In this document: positions 22,958-28,590 of the stretch, in pieces
Layout: each line of letters starts with the position of its first letter
Position numbering within the stretch: position 1 is the stretch's first letter
Assembly: GCA_016285215.1 (NCBI GenBank)
Contig: JAEEQI010000004.1
Coordinates: forward strand, 1 to 32,778
Reading direction: 5' to 3'
DNA from: Bacteroidales bacterium
GTDB lineage: Bacteria > Bacteroidota > Bacteroidia > Bacteroidales > UBA932
DNA: 32,778 nt
Position numbers and translations under genes: made by a program
Notes under the pieces: model-generated
Databases searched by the model: none
Seen by the model: only the letters and a program-made list of their open reading frames with translations
What the model was told of the DNA's origin: nothing

Positions 22958-24322
22958 TTACTGATTCAGGGCATCGGCGCTCTTGATGAACTTGCTCAGG
23001 TCTTCGTCGGAGACGTGGTAGTTCTGCATCTCACCGGAGAAGTACTGGTCGTAGGCGCTCATATCCACAAAGCCGTGGCCGGAGAGGTTGAAGAGGATGG
23101 TCTTCTGCTCGCCGGTTTCCTTGCACTTGAGGGCCTCCTGGATGGTGGCGGCAATGGCGTGGCAGCTTTCCGGAGCGGGGATGATACCCTCGGTGCGGGC
23201 AAAGAGAACACCGGCCTTGAAGGAATCCAGCTGCTCAATGTCAACGGCCTCCATATAGCCGTCCTTCATGAGCTGGCTCAGGATAACACCGGCACCGTGG
23301 TAGCGCAGACCGCCGGCGTGGATGGCAGCGGGCTTGAAGGTGTGACCCAGGGTAAACATGGGGAGGAGCGGGGTCATACCGGACTCGTCGCCAAAGTCGT
23401 ACTCGAACTTACCCTTGGTGAGCTTGGGGCAGGAGTAAGGCTCTGCTGCAATGAAGCGGGTCTTCTTGCCTTCCAGGATGTTGTGACGCATAAACGGAAG
23501 GGCAATGCCGCAGAAGTTGGAACCGCCGCCAAAGCAGGCAATCACAATGTCGGGATACTCACCGGTCATAGCCATCTGCTTCTCGGCTTCCAGGCCGATG
23601 ACCGTCTGGTGCAGGCACACGTGGTTGAGCACGGAACCCAGGGCATACTTACAGTTGGGGGTGCTAACAGCCAGTTCGATGGCCTCGGAGATGGCGCAGC
23701 CCAGGGAGCCCTGGTCGTTGGGGTTGCGGGTGATGATGTCCTTACCGGCACGGGTACTCATAGAAGGGGAAGGAGTGACCGTGGCGCCAAAGGCCTGCAT
23801 AATGGAGCGGCGGAAAGGCTTCTGCTCATAGCTTACCTTTACCATATAAACGGCGCAGTCAATGCCAAACTTCTTGGTGGCATAGCTGAGGGCACCGCCC
23901 CACTGGCCGGCACCGGTCTCGGTGGTGAGGTTGGTTACGCCCTGCTCCTTGGCGTAGTAGGCCTGGGCAATGGCCGAATTGAGCTTGTGACTGCCGGCGG
24001 GGCTCACGGACTCGTTCTTGAAGTAGATGTGAGCGGGGGTTCCCAGGGCTTTTTCCAGCTCATAGGCTCTCACCAGCGGGGTGCAGCGGTAGGCGGCGTA
24101 CTGCTGGCGTACTTCTTCGGGGATGGGGATCCATTCATCGGTCTGGTTGAGTTCCTGGTCGGCGCAGGCCTTACAGAAAATGGGATACAGATCTTCGGGC
24201 TTCAGAGGCTGCTTGGTGGCCGGGTGCAGGAAAGGCAGCGGCTTGTTGGGCATGATGGCCTGAATGTTAAAGTAATGAGTAGGAATCTCACTGTCCGGGA
24301 GGATGTACTTTTTCTGTTTCAT
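22958..24322 (-). CDS. trpB: TrpB2-type tryptophan synthase beta chain
   Basis: This PLP enzyme condenses serine with indole to make tryptophan. At 454 residues it is of the longer TrpB2 class, with the extended N-terminal region (about 1-80) and the segments FKNESVSPAGSHKLNSA (PLP lysine Lys113), TETGAGQWG (134-142) and FGGGSNFCG (264-272, cofactor phosphate loop). No trpA or other trp gene is nearby, which fits the known idea that TrpB2 may work alone and salvage free indole. Its role in tryptophan supply is strongly backed by the leader: a short peptide with two Trp codons and an attenuator precede it. A terminator closes the unit, so trpB2 is expressed alone. Confidence 0.93.
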   Translation of the reverse strand: MKQKKYILPDSEIPTHYFNIQAIMPNKPLPFLHPATKQPLKPEDLYPIFCKACADQELNQTDEWIPIPEEVRQQYAAYRCTPLVRAYELEKALGTPAHIYFKNESVSPAGSHKLNSAIAQAYYAKEQGVTNLTTETGAGQWGGALSYATKKFGIDCAVYMVKVSYEQKPFRRSIMQAFGATVTPSPSMSTRAGKDIITRNPNDQGSLGCAISEAIELAVSTPNCKYALGSVLNHVCLHQTVIGLEAEKQMAMTGEYPDIVIACFGGGSNFCGIALPFMRHNILEGKKTRFIAAEPYSCPKLTKGKFEYDFGDESGMTPLLPMFTLGHTFKPAAIHAGGLRYHGAGVILSQLMKDGYMEAVDIEQLDSFKAGVLFARTEGIIPAPESCHAIAATIQEALKCKETGEQKTILFNLSGHGFVDMSAYDQYFSGEMQNYHVSDEDLSKFIKSADALNQ

Positions 24323-24372
24323 AATGCTAAGTGTTTTATGTTTTTAATTGTTTTGTTGATTATTTACTACAC

Positions 24373-24404
24373 AAAAAAGGCCTGCTGTAAGTCAGCAGGC
24401 CTTT
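24373..24404 (-). terminator. Attenuator terminator of the trp leader
   Basis: On the minus strand AAAGGCCTGCTG - ACTTA - CAGCAGGCCTTT is a perfect 12-bp stem with a 5-nt loop, and the 3' arm runs into six T in total (24378 down to 24373). It lies 50 nt upstream of the trpB2 ATG and thus can only act on trpB2 expression. ACTTACAG in its loop and 3' arm is the target of the antiterminator pairing. Confidence 0.93.
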
Positions 24405-24431
24405 CTATACTTATAACTACGGCGAAGCGAC

Positions 24432-24482
24432 TTACAGGGTTAAGCTGTAAGTGCGCCACCAGTTATTGTTGTTCTTTCTCAT
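24432..24482 (-). CDS. trpL: trp operon leader peptide (16 residues, Trp-Trp)
   Basis: The reading frame from the ATG at 24482 encodes MRKNNNNWWRTYSLTL and then TAA. Two consecutive TGG codons in a 16-residue peptide, in front of a tryptophan gene and a terminator hairpin, identify it as a control peptide. The ATG lies 7 nt after a candidate -7 box, so the mRNA would start just upstream. The peptide has no other obvious role. Asparagine is repeated four times before the Trp pair. Confidence 0.9.
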   Translation of the reverse strand: MRKNNNNWWRTYSLTL

Positions 24483-24489
24483 GCTGTTG

Positions 24490-24520
24490 CAAAGATGAAC
24501 AATAGAAATTACAAATGCAA
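24490..24520 (-). promoter_or_regulatory. Promoter of the trp leader-trpB2 unit
   Basis: On the minus strand TTG (24520-24518), a 20-nt spacer and CATCTTTG (24497-24490, one mismatch to TAnnTTTG) match the Bacteroidota promoter layout. An A/T-rich run lies just upstream (24521-24545), overlapping the end of sdhC. Confidence 0.6.
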
Positions 24521-24538
24521 GAAAAATTTCAAAAATTT

Positions 24539-25300
24539 TTAAAAATTGGCCAGAAGTGCCTGGGTGTACTCTGCCGAAGCGGTACCGCCGAGGCTCTCGA
24601 TGTAAGCGTTGCAGGCCGTGGCAACAAAGAGCAGAACGATGAAGGCGGCTACGAGGATGCCAATGACTTTGAGGCGCTTGAGCCACTTCTTGTTATTCCA
24701 GCCAATGGTCTGGAACATGCTCCAGAAGCCGTGCTCCAGGTGCAGGAAGAGGGCGATGAACCATACGATATAACCGGCCAGAACCCAAGGGTTGCGGAAG
24801 GTGGCAATGAGGAGATAGTAAGGATTCTCTGCCTCTGCACCCATAAATTCCTGCAGCTGCATCTTGGCCCAGAAGTGGGTGAGGTGGAAACCGAGCAGGC
24901 CCAGGATGATGATGCCCAGGACGGCCATGTTCTTGGCGCTCCAGCTGTCGTTCTTGGCCTTGGAGGCAACCTCATAACGCTTGAAACCACCACGCTTCTT
25001 CACGTTCTCATAGCTGAGCCAGATACCATAAACAATATGGAGCACGAAGCCCAGGGCCAGGATGGGAACCATAAGTTTGATGACCGGGGAGGACATGAAA
25101 TCGCAGCCCAGCTGGAACCAGCCGTCTCCGTGGGTGTAGGGCATATTGTCTGCTGCCACCTTACCGAACTTGCCGTGGAAGGAGTCCAGTACGGAGAAGA
25201 AATTGATGGTGCCGTGAAGGAGCAAGAAGATAATAAGGAAGGCGCCAGTGACGCTCTGAATGAACTTCTTGCCGATAGAAGAGGTTAAAAAGTTAGCCAT
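24539..25300 (-). CDS. sdhC: Succinate dehydrogenase/fumarate reductase cytochrome b subunit
   Basis: This is the di-heme membrane anchor that links the flavoprotein and Fe-S subunits to menaquinone. The 253-residue protein has five membrane helices (about 18-38, 74-95, 124-143, 172-190, 210-230) and histidines inside or next to them that could be heme ligands: His29, His88, His139, His142, His187 and His190. This is the Wolinella/Bacteroides single-anchor type. sdhA and sdhB normally follow directly, yet here the next gene is the trp leader and trpB2. It has its own promoter and diverges from pyrH. Confidence 0.9.
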   Translation of the reverse strand: MANFLTSSIGKKFIQSVTGAFLIIFLLLHGTINFFSVLDSFHGKFGKVAADNMPYTHGDGWFQLGCDFMSSPVIKLMVPILALGFVLHIVYGIWLSYENVKKRGGFKRYEVASKAKNDSWSAKNMAVLGIIILGLLGFHLTHFWAKMQLQEFMGAEAENPYYLLIATFRNPWVLAGYIVWFIALFLHLEHGFWSMFQTIGWNNKKWLKRLKVIGILVAAFIVLLFVATACNAYIESLGGTASAEYTQALLANF

Positions 25301-25330
25301 TATTCTAGTTTAGTTGATTTCTTAAGTATG

Positions 25331-25338
25331 CAAATATA
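25331..25338 (-). promoter_or_regulatory. Candidate -7 box for sdhC
   Basis: TATATTTG on the minus strand, an exact TAnnTTTG match, 30 nt before the sdhC ATG. A TTG lies 22 nt upstream, slightly too far for the usual spacing. Confidence 0.55.
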
Positions 25339-25348
25339 GGAATCTTTC

Positions 25349-25379
25349 TTGGAAGTATCCCAATTTTTCGATACTTTTG
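25349..25379 (+). promoter_or_regulatory. Promoter of the pyrH operon
   Basis: TTG (25349-25351), a 20-nt spacer and TACTTTTG (25372-25379) give a full Bacteroidota promoter, 22 nt before the pyrH ATG. The sdhC -7 box lies just upstream on the opposite strand. Confidence 0.7.
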
Positions 25380-25401
25380 TTACAATTAAAAAGGAAACCC
25401 A

Positions 25402-26106
25402 ATGTACAAACGCGTTTTACTCAAGCTCAGTGGCGAAAGCCTCGGAGGGCCCGCAGGTAAGGGCCTGGATACGGTCTGGCTGGAAAAGTATGCTAAAGAA
25501 ATTGCGGCTGCGGCCAAGGCCGGTCTTCAGATTGCCATAGTAAACGGCGGCGGAAACATCTTCCGCGGCCTGCAGGGTGTGGGCAAAGGCTTCGACCGGG
25601 TGGACGGAGACAAAATGGGTATGCTGGCTACGGTCATCAACTCCCTGGCCCTGAGTATGTTCATCAAGGCCGAAGGCGTAGACGCCGTGGTCTTCACCTC
25701 CACGCCTATGGAGCCGCACGCCAAGTACTATATGAGAGACGACGCCGTCAAAGTGATGGAACGCGGCGGCGTGGCCCTCATCGCCGGCGGTACCGGCAAC
25801 CCCTTCTTCACCACGGACAGCGGAGCCGCCCTCCGGGCCCTGGAGATTGGGGCCGATGCCCTCCTCAAAGGCACCCGCGTAGACGGCGTATACACCGCCG
25901 ACCCGGAGAAAGATCCTTCGGCCCAGAAATATGAGGAGCTTTCCTTTGACGAAGCCATCTCCAAGCACCTGAAGGTGATGGACCAGACCGCCTATGCCCT
26001 CTGCAGCGACGGCAAGATGCCCATCATTGTCTTTGATATGAATGCCACCGGCAACCTCACCAAACTCCTGGCCGGAGAAAAGGTGGGAACCCTTGTACAC
26101 CCGTAA
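25402..26106 (+). CDS. pyrH: UMP kinase
   Basis: PyrH phosphorylates UMP to UDP with ATP, an essential step of pyrimidine supply, as a cytoplasmic hexamer. The 234-residue protein of the amino acid kinase fold begins with YKRVLLKLSGESLGG (Lys8 of KLSGE), has VNGGGNIFRGLQG (about 49-61), the loop IAGGTGNPFFTTDS (about 127-140) that binds phosphates, and TRVDGVYTADPEKDP near 155-170. All motifs and the length are canonical. It heads a plus-strand run that continues, after a 26-bp gap without promoter signal, into three small envelope genes. Confidence 0.97.
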   Translation: MYKRVLLKLSGESLGGPAGKGLDTVWLEKYAKEIAAAAKAGLQIAIVNGGGNIFRGLQGVGKGFDRVDGDKMGMLATVINSLALSMFIKAEGVDAVVFTSTPMEPHAKYYMRDDAVKVMERGGVALIAGGTGNPFFTTDSGAALRALEIGADALLKGTRVDGVYTADPEKDPSAQKYEELSFDEAISKHLKVMDQTAYALCSDGKMPIIVFDMNATGNLTKLLAGEKVGTLVHP

Positions 26107-26132
26107 ATAACCAACATTAATAACACAGAGAT

Positions 26133-26486
26133 ATGAAAACTGAATCCTTTTTAGGCTTTTTGGCCGGCGCCGCAGTAGGTGCCCTGGCCGGTATCCTCTT
26201 TGCCCCCGCAGCCGGGGAAGAGACTCGCAAGAAAATAATGGAAGCCGCTGCTGAAGGCTACGATCAGGCCAAAGAAGGGGCCGAAGAACTGAGCCACAAG
26301 GCAGAGGTCCGCTACCGCTATGCCCGCAGGGAAATGAACGCCCTCAAGAAGACCTTGATGGAGCAGGGCGCCGAACTCAAGGAAGAGGCCCGCAAGACCC
26401 TCATGGAAAAACTGGATCAGCTGGAGAAGTATTTCGCCCACGAAGAGGGGGAGGAAGAAGTAGACGAGCAGCCTCAGGAGGCATAA
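26133..26486 (+). CDS. YtxH domain protein
   Basis: A 117-residue protein: an N-terminal glycine-rich membrane or hairpin segment (FLGFLAGAAVGALAGILFAP, about 6-25) followed by AAGEETRKKIMEAAAEGYDQ and a long, charged, probably helical tail ending in acidic residues. This is the typical YtxH layout, found in stress-associated small envelope proteins of unknown mechanism. It is the first of three adjacent small genes that resemble the YtxH / YqjE / YqjK-type trio. Confidence 0.85.
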   Translation: MKTESFLGFLAGAAVGALAGILFAPAAGEETRKKIMEAAAEGYDQAKEGAEELSHKAEVRYRYARREMNALKKTLMEQGAELKEEARKTLMEKLDQLEKYFAHEEGEEEVDEQPQEA

Positions 26487-26487
26487 T

Positions 26488-26847
26488 ATGGCCGGCTACG
26501 ACAAACCCCTGCAGGACTTGGTTTCCGAAGCCAAGACCTACGTGGACCTGCAGGTAGACGATCTCAAACTCCGCATCACCAGGGGCCTGTCCCTCTCGCT
26601 GGGACAGGTCATTGCCCTGGTGCTGGCCCTGGTATCCCTCTCCGTTGTATTACTGGCCATCGGTGCGGGTTGCATTATCCTGCTGGGTGACTGGCTGGGC
26701 AGTTATGCCCTGGCCTCTTTCATTGTGGCCGGATTCTATGCCCTCCTCACCCTGATTCTGTTCCTGCTTAAGGACAAGCTCTTTGTAAACGGCTTCGTCA
26801 GACTCTTTGCCAAGGTATTCTTTCAAGAAATGGAGGAAGAGCTATGA
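26488..26847 (+). CDS. Putative phage-holin-superfamily / YqjE-like membrane protein
   Basis: A 119-residue protein with an amphipathic N-terminal helix (QDLVSEAKTYVDLQVDDLKL), two membrane helices (about 39-66 and 70-93), and a short C-terminal helix. The layout matches the Holin-X/YqjE group of small membrane proteins, which in other bacteria are found beside YtxH- or ElaB-type genes. No lysis gene is nearby, so a phage role is unlikely. It follows the YtxH gene after one base and overlaps the next gene by ATGA. Confidence 0.75.
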   Translation: MAGYDKPLQDLVSEAKTYVDLQVDDLKLRITRGLSLSLGQVIALVLALVSLSVVLLAIGAGCIILLGDWLGSYALASFIVAGFYALLTLILFLLKDKLFVNGFVRLFAKVFFQEMEEEL

Positions 26848-27092
26848 CCCGCAAAGAACTCAGAAAAATCCGCAATCTCCGGGAGTTGGACATGGCTCAC
26901 CTGGAGCTTGTCAACAGCCTGAATCGTAGCAGAAATGCTATGAGAAAGGATATCAAACGCATTGAGAGAGTGTTCAAGCCCTCCAATATGTTCTCTTCCG
27001 GATGGAGAATCATGGCTCCGTCTACACCCACTCCGAGCCAGATCATGCTGGGCCTGATCAGACGCCTCAAAGCCCGCCTGAAGGGCGCGTAA
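26844..27092 (+). CDS. Small basic protein of unknown function
   Basis: An 82-residue, strongly basic protein with a helical N-terminus (ELRKIRNLRELDMAHLEL) and a second basic region (RNAMRKDIKRIERVFKPSN), then a short segment with Pro and Thr and a basic end. I do not recognise a family; by position it may correspond to the third gene of YtxH/YqjE clusters. Start overlaps the YqjE-like gene by ATGA and codon use is like its neighbours, which supports that it is real. Confidence 0.7.
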   Translation: MTRKELRKIRNLRELDMAHLELVNSLNRSRNAMRKDIKRIERVFKPSNMFSSGWRIMAPSTPTPSQIMLGLIRRLKARLKGA

Positions 27093-27104
27093 TCCTACAA
27101 GTTA

Positions 27105-27959
27105 ATGAAACGCATTGTAATCATCCTTTGCCTGATGGTGGCCGGAACGGCTGCCTGGGCGCAGAGCAAAATTGTAACGGACAGCATCCAGAGCGCCAAG
27201 CTGGGCTGCGAACAAAAGTACAACGTTTACCTTCCCAGCGGCTACAAGGCCACGGAAAGCTATCCCGTCATTTATCTGCTTCACGGCCTCTATGGAGACT
27301 ATAGCAACTGGGCCGGCACCGGCCGTATGAAAGACGTGGCCGATGAGCTCATCGCCTGCGGAGAGCTGGTTCCTTGCGTGATCATAATGCCCAACGCGGG
27401 AGACAATGACGTTCACAATTACCAGAACGGTTACTTCAATGTAGAGAACTGGCCTTATGAGGACTTCTTCTTTGGCGAGTTCCTGCCCGCCGCCGAGCAG
27501 AAGTATAACTGCGGCGGCAGCAAGGAAAAACGGGCCATTATGGGTCTTTCTATGGGCGGCGGCGGTTCCATCGTGTATGCCCAGCGTCATCCGGATATGT
27601 TCTCCAGCGCCTATGGTATGAGCGCCTGGCTGGACAACAAGCACCGCGAGGTGCGAGGCTCCAACAAGCCCGGCAGCAAGCTCTCCATTACGGACGAGTC
27701 CGTGCGGGAGCATTCGGCCCTGGATTTCATTGACAACGCTACGCCGGAGACCATTGCCCAGCTCAAGACGGTCAAGTGGTTCCTGGACTGCGGAGACGAC
27801 GATTCCCTGATGCTCCTTTCCGTGCAGCTGCACCTCAAGATGAACGAGGCCGGCATCAAGAACGAGCTTCGCGTACGCAACGGCGGTCACACCTGGGAAT
27901 ACTGGCACACGGCCCTGAGACTCTCTTTCCCCTTTGCCAGCCGGAACTTCAGTCGATAA
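27105..27959 (+). CDS. Secreted alpha/beta-hydrolase esterase (Esterase D/FrmB-type)
   Basis: A 284-residue protein with a signal peptide (MKRIVIILCLMVAGTAAWAQ, cleavage near residue 20) and the fold of tannase/feruloyl/acetyl-esterase-like enzymes. Visible motifs are YLLHGLYGDYSNWAG (oxyanion region), the nucleophile elbow GLSMGGGGS (Ser in GLSMG), an acidic residue in LDCGDDDSLM and the catalytic His in NGGHTWEYWH. The substrate may be an esterified carbohydrate, as is common for gut Bacteroidota, but no carbohydrate gene is nearby. The gene starts 12 bp after the small basic gene and its last 11 bp overlap the convergent thiN gene. Confidence 0.87.
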   Translation: MKRIVIILCLMVAGTAAWAQSKIVTDSIQSAKLGCEQKYNVYLPSGYKATESYPVIYLLHGLYGDYSNWAGTGRMKDVADELIACGELVPCVIIMPNAGDNDVHNYQNGYFNVENWPYEDFFFGEFLPAAEQKYNCGGSKEKRAIMGLSMGGGGSIVYAQRHPDMFSSAYGMSAWLDNKHREVRGSNKPGSKLSITDESVREHSALDFIDNATPETIAQLKTVKWFLDCGDDDSLMLLSVQLHLKMNEAGIKNELRVRNGGHTWEYWHTALRLSFPFASRNFSR

Positions 27960-28590
27960 GGATCAGTACGGCCGAAGGGTGGTTGAAATGTAGGGACACG
28001 ATAGGGGCCGATGTCCGGTTGAGGGTAGCCTTCCACCAGGCATCAAACACCACCTCATCTGTGGGCCACTGAAGCCCTTCGGAGGAAATCTTTAAAGAAT
28101 TATCAGCGCTGAATAGCGATATGCGGCGGCCTTCACCCAGGTGGAGGTCGCAGCTGTCTGTAATGGCGAAGGCCGTGCCGTAGTCCGAAACCATAGACAC
28201 GCGGCGCTCTCCCAGGTCAAACATCCGGGTGTACTCCATAAGGAGACCCAGGTTGCCAATGGTGTGGTCTTCGCGGAGGCCGGTGGCGCCCAGGATGGTA
28301 ATCTCCTGCACCTCGGGATGCTCCCGGAGCACCCAGCGCATAGCCTTGGTGAGGTCGTTGTAATCCTGCTCGCTCTCGGGGTAAAGGCAGGCCTTATAGC
28401 GCTCTTTCAGGTCCTGGGGGACGGAATCCATATCTCCCACCACCACCAGGGGCTGGGCCGAAGGATTATGCTCCACCCACTTTTTCAGCGCACCGTCGCA
28501 GCAGACAACGCCCTCGGCCGAATCCAGCAGATACAGCGGATACGGCTCCGTAGGGAAGGCCCCGTCGCAAAGGATGATAATGCTATTCAT
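27949..28590 (-). CDS. thiN: Thiamine pyrophosphokinase
   Basis: The enzyme transfers a pyrophosphate from ATP to thiamine to make the cofactor. The 213-residue protein has the family motifs CCDGALK (30-36), VVGDMDS (50-56), ESEQDYNDLTKAM (72-84) and LGATGLREDHTIGNLGLL (100-117), the last being the GG-R-DH type site. A C-terminal beta-domain follows with a segment LGEGRRISLFSA. Length is usual. Its ATG lies 8 bp inside the end of the lptF/G-fmt gene, so the two are coupled. It ends 11 bp inside the convergent esterase gene. Confidence 0.92.
   Translation of the reverse strand: MNSIIILCDGAFPTEPYPLYLLDSAEGVVCCDGALKKWVEHNPSAQPLVVVGDMDSVPQDLKERYKACLYPESEQDYNDLTKAMRWVLREHPEVQEITILGATGLREDHTIGNLGLLMEYTRMFDLGERRVSMVSDYGTAFAITDSCDLHLGEGRRISLFSADNSLKISSEGLQWPTDEVVFDAWWKATLNRTSAPIVSLHFNHPSAVLILID

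Larger units (their letters stand above)
24373..24482 (-). promoter_or_regulatory. Ribosome-mediated tryptophan attenuator (trp leader)
   Basis: Three copies of one pairing element make the switch, read on the minus strand: segment 1 ACTTACAG (24452-24445) inside the leader coding region right after the Trp codons; segment 2 CTGTAAGTC (24437-24429), which spans the leader stop codon; and a second GACTTACAG (24393-24385) in the terminator. Segments 1 and 2 pair over 8 bp with a 7-nt loop; segment 2 can instead pair over 9 bp with the terminator copy and open it. A ribosome stalled at Trp-Trp covers segment 1 and frees segment 2 to form the antiterminator; a ribosome that reaches the stop covers segment 2 and lets the terminator form. 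This is the classical logic of trp attenuation. Confidence 0.9.

Noticed and set aside
23015..24505. 496-residue open frame on the plus strand
   Set aside because: Antisense to trpB2 and the trp leader; no recognisable domains, whereas trpB2 has full motifs and a leader.
24432..24686. 84-residue minus-strand frame whose end contains the Trp-Trp peptide
   Set aside because: Its first part overlaps sdhC in another frame; the real unit is the 16-residue leader from the internal ATG at 24482, next to the promoter.
26488..26847. Phage holin
   Set aside because: Two-helix layout fits, but there is no endolysin or other phage gene, and the neighbours (YtxH, small basic protein) point to a chromosomal envelope cluster.
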